NCBI GenBank assembly: GCA_964458125.1
Contig: CAYWHE010000025.1
Span: 1 to 29,066, forward strand
Source of the DNA: CAYWHE01 sp964458125
GTDB lineage: Bacteria > Bacteroidota > Bacteroidia > AKYH767-A > OLB10
DNA: 29,066 nucleotides
Direction of reading: 5' to 3'
In this document: in pieces, positions 8,980 through 17,436 of the stretch
Numbering within the stretch: the stretch's first letter is position 1
Layout: each line of letters opens with the position of its first letter
Notes under the pieces: generated by a model
Told to the model about the DNA's origin: nothing
What the model saw: the letters and a program-made list of their open reading frames with translations, nothing else
The model's database searches: none
Program-made: the position numbers and the translations under genes

Positions 8980-10197
8980 TTAGTCTTTCATAAATTTCCA
9001 TATCGCAAAAACTCCTTCTTTATTTATCTTCACGATATAAATGCCCGGTGCAAATCCTGCAGCATCAATAATTGTTCTTTCTATCAAATCACTTTTGAAA
9101 ATAACCTGCCCCAAAGAATTTAGAATTTCAAAAACCAATTTTTCTTTGGCTCCCTTATTTTCAATAATCAGTTTGTTTAATACAGGGTTAGGGTACATGT
9201 TTACACTGAAGGTTTGCAAATCGTTAACGCCAAGAGAGGAAATCTGCACGCATGAAGAAGTATCGGTACATGTACCTGCAGTAATTTGCACTGCGTAACT
9301 GCCATTGGAAGTGGGACTATAGCTTTGAGAAGTTGCACCCGGAATAATTGCAAATCCGTTATTGCAATCAAGCCATTGATAAAGCGCCCCGGTAATTGTA
9401 GCAGTAATTACATTATTATTCACGGCTATCAGCGGTTGTGAAATAAAGTTTGAGGAAGTACCATTCATTGCCATATTGGTTGGGGTGATGGTGCATACTC
9501 CTTTACCTCCGGCAAAAGAAGTAATGCCTGTATTATTTCCTCCGGGTATTCCGTTATCGAAATGGAAATATTCAACAAGACCTGTTTCATTACCTGCAAC
9601 TTCGGGAATTATCCTGTTATTAATTTCTGTTGAAGTAAGAGGGTAGTTCCAGATACAGAATTCTCCAAATTGCCCGTAAACAAATTGCAATTGGGTTGCA
9701 GCACCATTATGTTCGCATCCTAAAACAAGATTAGCGGGAGGCGATGTGACAGAGGAAATAGTATCAATAGTCCCGTTGAAGGTTAGTGTTTGTAATACCC
9801 CGTTAACATATAATTTTAAACGGTCAGCGCTTGCAGCTCCTGAACCGTCAAATACAATGGCCACGTGATAGATAGTTGCTTCACAAGGTATAAATGAACA
9901 ATATCCATAATTATAATTTGAGAGGAAAACATAAAAAGCTCCTGCCCATCTCTGGAGAACAATGGTTCTGTTGACATCTGATGTTCGTTGTCCAATCAGG
10001 GTATAATCTCCTGTTGCATTATCAAAATGTATTTTCATTTCAACAGTAAACTGGGTTTGTCCGGCAAGGACATTGTTGGTTCCGAAATCCAAAAAATCAT
10101 TGGTGCCGTCAAGGTCTATCCAGGTCTGGTCGGCTTGCGCCATGCACATTGAACTCGTAATGATCAGGATTCCGAAAATTGATTTTAATTTTTTCAT
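8980..10197 (-). CDS. Secreted LamG-like jelly-roll protein with T9SS sorting domain
   Basis: This 405-residue protein has a signal peptide (MKKLKSIFGILIITSS, cleavage near MAQA). Residues about 25-205 look like a LamG/concanavalin A-like domain: it opens with WIDLDGTNDFLDFG, contains the strand FTVEMKIHF and the segment LKLYVNGVLQ, and closes with FGEFCIWNYPLTSTEI. A short Ig-like segment (about 255-320) follows. The tail from about 330 (VNMYPNPVLNKL...GIYIVKINKEG) is a T9SS type A sorting domain. The family fold is usually used for binding glycans or proteins; no catalytic residues are evident, so a surface adhesin or binding role is an inference. It lies 190 nt after the kelch gene on the same strand and 160 nt before the hybrid kinase gene. 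Confidence 0.85.
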   Translation of the reverse strand: MKKLKSIFGILIITSSMCMAQADQTWIDLDGTNDFLDFGTNNVLAGQTQFTVEMKIHFDNATGDYTLIGQRTSDVNRTIVLQRWAGAFYVFLSNYNYGYCSFIPCEATIYHVAIVFDGSGAASADRLKLYVNGVLQTLTFNGTIDTISSVTSPPANLVLGCEHNGAATQLQFVYGQFGEFCIWNYPLTSTEINNRIIPEVAGNETGLVEYFHFDNGIPGGNNTGITSFAGGKGVCTITPTNMAMNGTSSNFISQPLIAVNNNVITATITGALYQWLDCNNGFAIIPGATSQSYSPTSNGSYAVQITAGTCTDTSSCVQISSLGVNDLQTFSVNMYPNPVLNKLIIENKGAKEKLVFEILNSLGQVIFKSDLIERTIIDAAGFAPGIYIVKINKEGVFAIWKFMKD

Positions 10198-10387
10198 GTT
10201 AAGGTTGTCAGAGATTATAGTGCTGACTCTGCACGTCTAGATTTTCCTGCTCATTCTTTAGGTTCTCCCTCCAACAGCATAGCAGGCTTTAACGCTGCAG
10301 GAGAGATCGGCTCAGGTGTGATTTCGTTTTTATTTTTTCTTTAAATAATAGTTGCTTAGTTAAAAACAAATTTGCTGAATAATCTTA

Positions 10388-11812
10388 TCAGTTAATTACC
10401 ACCTTGCGTGTGGCTGTGCCATGCGGGGTGAGAACCTGCACGAGATAGACACCGCTTTGATCCAAATTCAATTCCGCAGAATGACTCAATGTTTTTAATT
10501 TCAGCACGTCCCGTCCATACGTGTCAAGGACGCGGATATCAGCGGGGACATCGGGCAGCACGATGGTAAAAGGTCCTCGGGAAGGATTCGGAAATACATC
10601 AAAGGAAACCGATGGGTCAATATTGGCAACACCCAATGGCACATCGAGAATTTCCACGTTCGGAGAGAAGAAATTCGCTGCGTTACCCCATACCATCGCC
10701 ATTGATCCGCCACCCGCGACACAGATTTTATTTCCTGAGGTGGCAAAACCTGCATACAGATGCCACGAGGAATAGCCGAAACCCGGATCCATATATGGGA
10801 AAGTAAAGTTCTGCTGACTCCAGCTGCCGTTCCAGATATTTAAAACATCAACGGTGTTATACGTTCCACCCGTATTGGGAAACGGCAGGAATGACAAATC
10901 AAATTCGCCACCTCCCATAAAATATACATTGTTGTTGACGGCTGCTGCCATCACACCGGCCCTCGGAACAGAAAGATGATCGGTAGTCCAGGCGGAGCCA
11001 TCGTAAATATCTATTACATCGGTGGAAACATTTAACACCCCGCCAAGCACTCCACCGGCAAAGTAAAATTTGCCGTTAGAATATGTGCCGCCCACATAGC
11101 CCCTGGCTATGGAGAGGTTAGCCGTGGTCCACGAACCGGTGGCTGCATTGTATATGTCCACTATGTTACTGACGGCACCTAATCCGTTGACGCCCCCGGC
11201 AAAAATGACGAGCGTGCCGTTGGTGGCAACACCCAACTCCGTTCTTGCGCTGGAAAGCGAATCGGTACTCCACACCCCGGTGCTTTCATCATAAATATAT
11301 ACCTTCTTGCTCGCATATATTTCCGATGTGAAATAGTTCACGGAATCCGCAAATCCGGCAAAAATTAATTTCGAACCCGCTTTCACTGCACGTCCACCCC
11401 ATACACGGTCGGGCAAACTATCTATATGCCAGGCACCGTTTTTAAAAATGTCAATGCGGTTGGTTGCGTCATAACTCGGGATTGGCCAGGAACTTGTAAT
11501 CCAGTTTTTGATGCGTCCGCCCACTACATAGAAGCCGCTGTCACCGCTGACGCAAGCTGAAGCAGCGCGTGCCAATGAAAGCGAGTCAGATGAAGGGCTC
11601 CAGACAGAAGTGATGCAATTGAAAACGGAAATTTCTGCAGTTTCGTTTACGGGATATTGTCCTGTTTCGCCCCCGATAACATAGACTTTGTTGTCATAAG
11701 TCACTGCCTGCAAATTCATACTGGCGTTGATCAAGGAAAGATGAACCCATTGGGAATGACCTGCTACAGCACAGAATAGAAACAGAAGGATGAGAAGTAG
11801 TTTTTTTTGCAT
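10388..11812 (-). CDS. Secreted kelch-repeat beta-propeller protein with T9SS sorting domain
   Basis: This 474-residue protein begins with a signal peptide (MQKKLLLILLFLFCAVAGHSQ). About six kelch-type blades follow, visible as repeated pairs such as VYVIGG, FYVVGG, LVIFAGG, FYFAGG and VYFMGG, each followed by a W in a segment like GSWTTANLS. The tail (about 395-474, FDVFPNPSRGP...GVYLVQVLTPHG) is a T9SS type A sorting domain. The start at 11812 is preferred because it begins the signal peptide 10 nt after the stop of the preceding lipoprotein gene A4. An upstream in-frame ATG at 11842 overlaps A4 by 20 nt, the same overlap geometry seen at A-to-B junctions, and cannot be excluded. The gene is probably the last or next-to-last member of the lipoprotein operon. 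Binding partner unknown. Confidence 0.88.
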   Translation of the reverse strand: MQKKLLLILLFLFCAVAGHSQWVHLSLINASMNLQAVTYDNKVYVIGGETGQYPVNETAEISVFNCITSVWSPSSDSLSLARAASACVSGDSGFYVVGGRIKNWITSSWPIPSYDATNRIDIFKNGAWHIDSLPDRVWGGRAVKAGSKLIFAGFADSVNYFTSEIYASKKVYIYDESTGVWSTDSLSSARTELGVATNGTLVIFAGGVNGLGAVSNIVDIYNAATGSWTTANLSIARGYVGGTYSNGKFYFAGGVLGGVLNVSTDVIDIYDGSAWTTDHLSVPRAGVMAAAVNNNVYFMGGGEFDLSFLPFPNTGGTYNTVDVLNIWNGSWSQQNFTFPYMDPGFGYSSWHLYAGFATSGNKICVAGGGSMAMVWGNAANFFSPNVEILDVPLGVANIDPSVSFDVFPNPSRGPFTIVLPDVPADIRVLDTYGRDVLKLKTLSHSAELNLDQSGVYLVQVLTPHGTATRKVVIN

Positions 11813-11822
11813 GGTATAGAAT

Positions 11823-13040
11823 TTAGTATGCCCCGTTTGCATCAATTTGAATCATCAGTACCTGGTAATTATCTCCAAATGATTTCGTGTTCCCGGTCAC
11901 AAGGAAGCCTCCATCGGGTTTTGGTACAGCATCAGCACCTATCGACTGGTAGGTAGTGTTGAATGTCTTAGACCATATTTCGTTGAGGCCTGCATCGAGC
12001 TTGCATACAAACATTTTTGTCATTGACACAGAAAAGGATGAGCCGTTGTTGTCCACCGTTCCGCAGAGTATATATCCTCCGTCAGGAGTTTTGCGGATGG
12101 AATGTATAACGCCATAGCCGCTATAGCCAGTGAGGGGGCGGCTGCCGGTAAATTGCCCTTCTGAATTGAACAGGTCGAGCTGCATGGGACCTGCTATTTG
12201 AGTTCCCCCGTAATAATTTACAAAAGTTCCATCGAACGACTGCCAGTGCTTCTTGGTAGACGAAGCAGCAAAAAATCCTCCCGTAAATGGCGACACTGCA
12301 TGCGCTTCCTGGTTGAGGACTGAATCTCCACGGATGACGAGAGATTGGAAGGTTCCGTCAGAATTGGTGAGGAGCAAAGCAGCGTTTATCCATGATGTAA
12401 AAAAGTCACCGGAGTTAACAGTAGCTGCTATGGCAATATTGCCTTCGGATATTTCACAGATCTGCTGAACATAGAAGGCATAGTACCCGGCCGGAGGGAA
12501 GATTACCTTGGAATGAACAAGGTTGAAATCGTGATCGAAGATTTTCAAATAGCTATATTGCGTAAAGGAGCTTCCCATAGCGATGGCAAAGCCACCGTTG
12601 GCAAGCCGGATCATCAGTACCGGCTGCTCAACGTAACTAATTGGAAAATTGATATTGACTTGTTTTGTTTCCAACAAATTTCCATCGGAATCATAACGGC
12701 AGGCATAGTAAGAAGAGAGAGTTGGCGGATTGACGGGAACACCAATGAGGACAAAGCCGGTGCCGGGTTCGGCAACAGCTGCACGGGTGTCGCTGATTTC
12801 TGTAATGGGTTTGCTCCATGATATATTGCCACTGCCATCAAGCTTTACCAACTTATTGCTGTCGGTGACGATTACGAAGTTGCCGTCATCGAGGGTAATG
12901 AGACCGATTTGCGTATCCATGGCAGTGGAATCAATCGTCTTCACCATTCCATCGTGCCCTTTGGTGGTATCCTCTTTTTTACAGGAGGAGAAGATTGCGA
13001 TGCTGCATGCTAAAATGAGATAAGCTGAATATTTTTTCAT
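11823..13040 (-). CDS. Family A putative lipoprotein A4, beta-propeller-like, unknown function
   Basis: This 405-residue protein has a lipoprotein signal peptide with Cys20 in IAIFSSCKKED; the mature start C-K-K-E-D resembles lipoprotein surface-export signals reported in Bacteroidota. The body holds repeated blade-like strands (DDGNFVIV, NGGFAIA, DGGYILCGTVD, DGGFLVTG) each tied to a W-S-K motif such as EIWSKTFNTTYQSIGADAV, suggesting a beta-propeller. It ends IDANGAY, the family A tail. It is the most divergent A copy and the last in the array. The ATG at 13040 begins a typical MKK signal; an in-frame ATG at 13049 would add MSV and shorten the gap to B4 from 12 to 3 nt. Function is not recognised; a role as the partner of B4 is inferred only from pairing. 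Confidence 0.82.
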   Translation of the reverse strand: MKKYSAYLILACSIAIFSSCKKEDTTKGHDGMVKTIDSTAMDTQIGLITLDDGNFVIVTDSNKLVKLDGSGNISWSKPITEISDTRAAVAEPGTGFVLIGVPVNPPTLSSYYACRYDSDGNLLETKQVNINFPISYVEQPVLMIRLANGGFAIAMGSSFTQYSYLKIFDHDFNLVHSKVIFPPAGYYAFYVQQICEISEGNIAIAATVNSGDFFTSWINAALLLTNSDGTFQSLVIRGDSVLNQEAHAVSPFTGGFFAASSTKKHWQSFDGTFVNYYGGTQIAGPMQLDLFNSEGQFTGSRPLTGYSGYGVIHSIRKTPDGGYILCGTVDNNGSSFSVSMTKMFVCKLDAGLNEIWSKTFNTTYQSIGADAVPKPDGGFLVTGNTKSFGDNYQVLMIQIDANGAY

Positions 13041-13052
13041 GACAGACATTGT

Positions 13053-14366
13053 TTATTTAATAATAATCAGTTCGGGTTTGTAATACCTGCGGTCGTAGGT
13101 TTGAGTGATGCCGAAACAGGCAATGGAGCCGTCTGATGTTATGCAGCCGGAATTGATCATGTCGCTGGTTTGTTCCTGGAATGCTGATGTTTTGGTGATG
13201 TTCAGCTCTGCATCGAGGGTGACATAATGTGTATTAAACTGATCGGATACACTTGTAAAGGCATTACCAATATTAACACTGTGTGTAATAAAAACACCTG
13301 AGCCCTGGCGGAGCATCATACTGGAGTAGCCATAAATACGAATATCGTTTGGGATCGGCCAGGATGTTGAATCCATGATTTCACCTGCATCATTTATTTC
13401 GAGGAGGTGGAAATAATCTTTGCCGTCATCCGAATCGATATAATTTATCCAGTAGTTGCCGTTGCCGGCAGCAGCAATCTGAATCCCCGCTGCCCAACCC
13501 CGGACGACAATTTTTTTGCTCCATAAGGAATCGAAGGTGCTGTTGGTTTTCATAACATGTATATCTGATTTTACGAGCACCGCGTTCCAATAAGTACCCG
13601 CAGCCATGTAACCCCCTCCAGGCACAGGCACACAACTTGTGACTGATATGGGATCCTGAAATTCCTTATGCCAGACAAAGTTGCCTTGTTTGTCCATTTC
13701 ACTAACAAAGGTTGCACTGGCAAAATTAGCTCCCTGATAGTAAAAATAGAGAACTACATTTCCACCGGGTGCCGGGCAGAGACGAATGTCCCCGATTTGC
13801 TGGAATGGCAGTCCATGTATGACTGGCGGATTGAGGTTGACAACAGGGCTCAATATGCCGCTGGGATCGAGCTGCATCATCTGCAGTGCCCATTCAGGTC
13901 CGCCCCAAAGATTAGGGACACCGGTATGGGTGACGACTATAAAGCTGTTGTCGGGAAGAGAGATGGCATCCCCAATGGACAGGCCGGAGGGAAAGGTATC
14001 CTGCCTGAAGGAGTTTCCGTCATTGTCGGTAAGCATCCAGACATTTTCTGCCGGAGGCGGAAGGGTGAGGGTTCCATTGACAAACAGCAATTGTTCAAAG
14101 GTATGACCGTAGGTCATGAGTAGCCTGCCATTGCCTGCAGCAATGCGGATGGAATTATTGCGCGGATCGGCAAGCGTATCGTCATATATTCGGACACGGT
14201 GAAACGCGGATTCCGGCTCGGGCAAGTCGGATTTGGTGCAACTGCTGAAAGAAAAAATAATCAGCCACGAAGAGACAAAGGCAAAAAGTATTTGAACACG
14301 AAAAAGATTTCTTCCTGTCTTTGTGTCTTTGTGATAAAATATTGTTCTAAAAATTTCCATTCGCAT
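13053..14366 (-). CDS. Family B putative lipoprotein B4, unknown function
   Basis: This 437-residue protein starts MRMEIF within the end of A3, overlapping it by 20 nt. The only Met codons before the lipobox are residues 1 and 3, so the overlapping start is well supported. The lipobox Cys43 lies in FSFSSCTKSD. The mature protein opens with the family B signature (FHRVRIYDDTLAD) and ends IACFGITQTYDRRYYKPELIIIK. Several W-containing strands (FVWHKEF, SLWSKKI) suggest a beta-propeller. Residues 11-34, including much of the signal-peptide hydrophobic core (QILFAFVSSW), are encoded by an imperfect inverted repeat at 14265-14334 that looks like inserted repeat DNA. Function not recognised. Confidence 0.82.
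   Translation of the reverse strand: MRMEIFRTIFYHKDTKTGRNLFRVQILFAFVSSWLIIFSFSSCTKSDLPEPESAFHRVRIYDDTLADPRNNSIRIAAGNGRLLMTYGHTFEQLLFVNGTLTLPPPAENVWMLTDNDGNSFRQDTFPSGLSIGDAISLPDNSFIVVTHTGVPNLWGGPEWALQMMQLDPSGILSPVVNLNPPVIHGLPFQQIGDIRLCPAPGGNVVLYFYYQGANFASATFVSEMDKQGNFVWHKEFQDPISVTSCVPVPGGGYMAAGTYWNAVLVKSDIHVMKTNSTFDSLWSKKIVVRGWAAGIQIAAAGNGNYWINYIDSDDGKDYFHLLEINDAGEIMDSTSWPIPNDIRIYGYSSMMLRQGSGVFITHSVNIGNAFTSVSDQFNTHYVTLDAELNITKTSAFQEQTSDMINSGCITSDGSIACFGITQTYDRRYYKPELIIIK
14265..14334. repeat. Palindromic repeat element inside the signal-peptide region of B4
   Basis: Two 24-base arms, 14265-14288 and 14311-14334, pair at 18 of 24 positions by hand count, around a 22-base centre. The arms carry the CACAAAGACACAAAG-type motif found in dispersed intergenic repeats of many bacteria (from memory, not searched). 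The element lies in frame within the B4 coding sequence without a stop codon. Confidence 0.6.
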
Positions 14367-15627
14367 CTGTTTTTATGGCTATCAAGTTAAATTGATTGTT
14401 ATTCGAAAGCTGATGACCCGACACAAAATATCCACCATCAAATGTTTCAAAAACATCCACACCAAATGAAGCATACGTAGTATTAATTACTTTTGACCAT
14501 CGCTCGTTATAGTTCTCATCGAGCTTCAGCAAATAAACCTGCGTTTGATTATCAATGGTGTTGAACTTACTTTGATTCACTGTGCCGCATAAGATAAATC
14601 CGCCATCGTGCGTGGGTTTTGCCGTACTAATCATTCCATAACCCGGATAGTTGTACACTTTTTTCCGGTCTATAAAGTTTCCTGTTGAATCATAGAAAGA
14701 AAGATTTATCCTGCCCGAAACCAGTGCAGCATTATCATTATTTATATACCCAACCCAGGTTCCATCACTTGCTGTTCTTCCATTCATTACAGAACTGACG
14801 GAGAGCACGCCGTTCCTGTTAACTCCCAGGAAGTTGGGTGTTTCGGAAAAAGTTGAATCGGTAAAAGCTGTTTTAGTTTTCATGACGCCGTTCAAATCGG
14901 TAGTGATCATAAACTTGTTTGCTATTTCGTGAAAAACCGATAATTCCAAAAATGAAAAACCAGTCATGCAAATTGTGCTGTCATTAATCTGGGTAAGCCC
15001 GTGCATCGTATTCACCCGGGTTCCGGTTTGTAAAGTATCATAGGCCAAATAAGCTATCACATTAAAGTCTGGGTCGGTCATATCAATTAAACCCAAATTA
15101 TCACTTACGGAAAAGACAAAGTTGCCGTTAGTAAGTTGTATGACATCCATTGTTCCGCAATTCTGCACATACATAAAAACCCCCTGATATTGCAATCCCA
15201 AGGAGTCGATTGAAAGTACATTGGCGTTATGATCGTAACGTATGACGCTGAAATTTTTACTTTCAGGGAAACTATATCCAACTGTTATAAAACCTCCTCC
15301 CCTTATGGGAATGGCATTCCATAAAAAACTGTTTGCCTTATCAATTTGCCTGCGCCAAACTTCTTGTCCCTGTTGATTTAATTTTACAATCATACCGGGA
15401 GATGTAAATACCTGCTGCCAGATATTTCCCGGCTCTTTGAACTGATAATTCCGGGCAACCATAATGTACTGATTGTCGTCACTGGGGAAACAAGCTACAG
15501 CAGCCATTTGTGAATCAGCAGGAATTAATCGTATAAATGAATTTTCACTTTTCACATTCGCATCCTTTTTACACGAATAAAGTGCGATGCAAATAAATGC
15601 TGACAGGCAAAAAATATTTCTGTACAT
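14347..15627 (-). CDS. Family A putative lipoprotein A3, beta-propeller-like, unknown function
   Basis: This 426-residue protein has a lipoprotein signal with Cys19 in IALYSCKKDAN. It contains the family A blade motifs (NGNFVFSVSDN, DGGFILCGTVNQ, DGGYFVSGHQ), the strand ERWSKVINTTYASFGVDVFE, and ends KTDANGNF. The last residues overlap the start of B4: the D-A-N-G codons contain the ATG used by B4 in another frame. It begins 9 nt after B3 ends. It is clearly related to A1 and A2 but more divergent in the middle. A beta-propeller fold anchored at the outer membrane is inferred from the repeats; no enzymatic motif is seen. Confidence 0.82.
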   Translation of the reverse strand: MYRNIFCLSAFICIALYSCKKDANVKSENSFIRLIPADSQMAAVACFPSDDNQYIMVARNYQFKEPGNIWQQVFTSPGMIVKLNQQGQEVWRRQIDKANSFLWNAIPIRGGGFITVGYSFPESKNFSVIRYDHNANVLSIDSLGLQYQGVFMYVQNCGTMDVIQLTNGNFVFSVSDNLGLIDMTDPDFNVIAYLAYDTLQTGTRVNTMHGLTQINDSTICMTGFSFLELSVFHEIANKFMITTDLNGVMKTKTAFTDSTFSETPNFLGVNRNGVLSVSSVMNGRTASDGTWVGYINNDNAALVSGRINLSFYDSTGNFIDRKKVYNYPGYGMISTAKPTHDGGFILCGTVNQSKFNTIDNQTQVYLLKLDENYNERWSKVINTTYASFGVDVFETFDGGYFVSGHQLSNNNQFNLIAIKTDANGNF

Positions 15628-15636
15628 GACTCGTGC

Positions 15637-17013
15637 TTAATTTTTGATGATTAAAATGGGTTTGTAATACAAATGGTCGTAAGAAGATGTCAATCCAAAA
15701 AATGCAGCGTGCCCATCAGAAGTTTTGCAGAGCGAAGTGATAAAATCGGTTCTGTATGCTTCCAGATTTTCCGCACCCACAAGGTTCAGACTATAATCAA
15801 ATGAATACAATTCTGTATTGAATGATTTGTAATAGGTTTCGAAATTGTTATAAATATAATCAGGATATTTATTGAATATGCCTTCAATACCGCTTCCATT
15901 CTCAATAATTCCTGAACAATACGAATTTCGTTTTTGGTTTATTGATATTGCATTTATGGAATCTCCTGCAGAATTTAAATGATATATAAGACCTTTCAGG
16001 TCGAGAGCATTTCCATTAGTATAGGGGGCATCATTGGTGCAGAAATAATAACTACCATCAGCCACCTGAATGATATTGGTTGGAGATACACTATTTGCAT
16101 TATGGTCGTCTGCCAGTTTGTCGAATTGCTTTTTCCATATAATATCACCGCCTGGAGTGGTTTTAACTATGATGTTCCTGACGTAAATGGAGTCCGCATA
16201 CATTCTTATGCCATAGGCACCAATAAACACCAAATTGCCATCATTACTTTTTATACCGTTGTAAATGCAAGTACCGATAGTATCATCAGGCCTGATGTAG
16301 TCAACTGGCTTGAACCATTGTGCACCGGTGTTTGCGTTATATTTTGCCATATATCCTTTCCAGGTTAACCAATCGTTTGAAGTGTACGTTCCATAAATTA
16401 AAGCATCGCTGCCTGACAGCGAAAGAAGGTTTAAATGCGAAAATAATCCTCCGGTATAAAAATCGCTCGTTGGCAGTACAAGTGAATCGGATTTAAGCAG
16501 TGTTCCGTTTTTGTCGTAATGAAACAAATATATTTTATCATTCGGAATCGTTGGCTCGTAATCATACATATCTGTACAGGCAATCAGGCAACTTTCATCC
16601 TCCAGTTCAACCGGACATACATTAGCATATCCCTTAGGCAGTTCATTGCGCCAGATTAAATTTCCTTTTAAATCGGTTGCCATTACAACCCCGCTTATTG
16701 CATCCTGACTTTGAAAACCAGACCAATTATAAATTGACCAAACGGTGCTGCCTCTTCCGTAACTCATATACAGGCGGGCTTTGCCGGAATTAACATGCAC
16801 ATTTACATTTTCAGCACTGGCAAGATTATCATCATACACTTTCACATTCCGGAAATCAAGTTGAGTATTTGACAGTTCAGATTTTTTACAACTGACAACT
16901 GATAACACCATTACCATCAGCCAAAGGCTGCACAGGTTAATACGGATAATTTTTCCCTTTAGAAAATCTGTGAATCTGTCGCAAAATAATTTTTTAGAAA
17001 TATCCATTCGCAT
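15637..17013 (-). CDS. Family B putative lipoprotein B3, unknown function
   Basis: This 458-residue protein is assigned to start at the ATG at 17013 (MRMDISKKLF), because that gives the same 20-nt overlap with the preceding A reading frame as B2 and B4. A longer frame to 17166 runs through the family A remnant and is unlikely. The lipobox Cys42 lies in VLSVVSCKKSE. The mature part opens FRNVKVYDDNLASAENV and ends AAFFGLTSSYDHLYYKPILIIKN, both family B signatures. Blade-like motifs include LIWRNELP and IIWKKQFD. Residues about 12-32 of the precursor are encoded by DNA with a weak inverted repeat (CACAGATT against CCTGTG) and lengthen the region before the lipobox compared with B1. Function not recognised. 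Confidence 0.8.
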   Translation of the reverse strand: MRMDISKKLFCDRFTDFLKGKIIRINLCSLWLMVMVLSVVSCKKSELSNTQLDFRNVKVYDDNLASAENVNVHVNSGKARLYMSYGRGSTVWSIYNWSGFQSQDAISGVVMATDLKGNLIWRNELPKGYANVCPVELEDESCLIACTDMYDYEPTIPNDKIYLFHYDKNGTLLKSDSLVLPTSDFYTGGLFSHLNLLSLSGSDALIYGTYTSNDWLTWKGYMAKYNANTGAQWFKPVDYIRPDDTIGTCIYNGIKSNDGNLVFIGAYGIRMYADSIYVRNIIVKTTPGGDIIWKKQFDKLADDHNANSVSPTNIIQVADGSYYFCTNDAPYTNGNALDLKGLIYHLNSAGDSINAISINQKRNSYCSGIIENGSGIEGIFNKYPDYIYNNFETYYKSFNTELYSFDYSLNLVGAENLEAYRTDFITSLCKTSDGHAAFFGLTSSYDHLYYKPILIIKN

Positions 17014-17436
17014 CTGCTTTAATCCCGGTTGCATTATAATTTTTTCCTGATGCTCCTTCATAACCGCTGATAATATATCTGCCACCAGTTGCCTGCATGG
17101 CATCGGCTCCAAAGGACGGGTAAGCGGTGTTGACCGCTTTTGACCACTCCTGTTTTCCAGATGCATCCGGTTTAATTTTATATATTCCTGTTGGTGAAAT
17201 AATGTTTACCATATCCGATTGATTTACCGTTCCGCATGAAATATAACACCATCGGATGTGGGGTTTGTTTTCATGTTCATGCGACTTGCAGGACGGTTGG
17301 ACATGCTTTGCCTTGAAATAAACCTGCCGTTCCTGCTCAGCCGAGCCAAATTATTCACTGCCGGAATCAGGGAGTTTTTAAAATTGTCAACGTAATAATA
17401 ATTAATTGCACAACTGCTTTCATTAAACTTTTCCAT
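16994..17436 (-). pseudogene. Truncated, frameshifted remnant of a family A lipoprotein gene (psiA)
   Basis: Two adjacent frames match the last third of family A. The first (17436-17224) contains NGRFISRQ and ends at TSDG where intact copies read TSDGGYILCGTVNQ. In another frame the match then resumes as CYISCGTVNQ..NIISPTGIYKIKPDASG and continues to NTAYPSFGADA and KADANGYF, stopping at 16994. The switch lies near 17246-17250 and fits a single-base indel. The N-terminal ~290 residues, including signal peptide and lipobox, are missing. The remnant starts directly at the end of A2, so a deletion probably removed a whole B gene and most of this A gene. Its 3' end still supplies the overlapping start for B3. 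An alternative is that the fragment is translated, but it has no export signal. Confidence 0.85.

Noticed and set aside
10198..10387. Terminator and promoter between the kelch and LamG-like genes
   Set aside because: A weak hairpin (CTCC..CAGC against GCTG..GGAG, 10269-10303) and a TTTG at 10367-10370 with a poor -7 match were seen, but neither is good enough to call.
17014..17166. N-terminal extension of B3 to 17166
   Set aside because: This part is antisense-free but overlaps the family A remnant in another frame, and the start at 17013 gives the same overlap as the other B genes and a normal lipoprotein signal.
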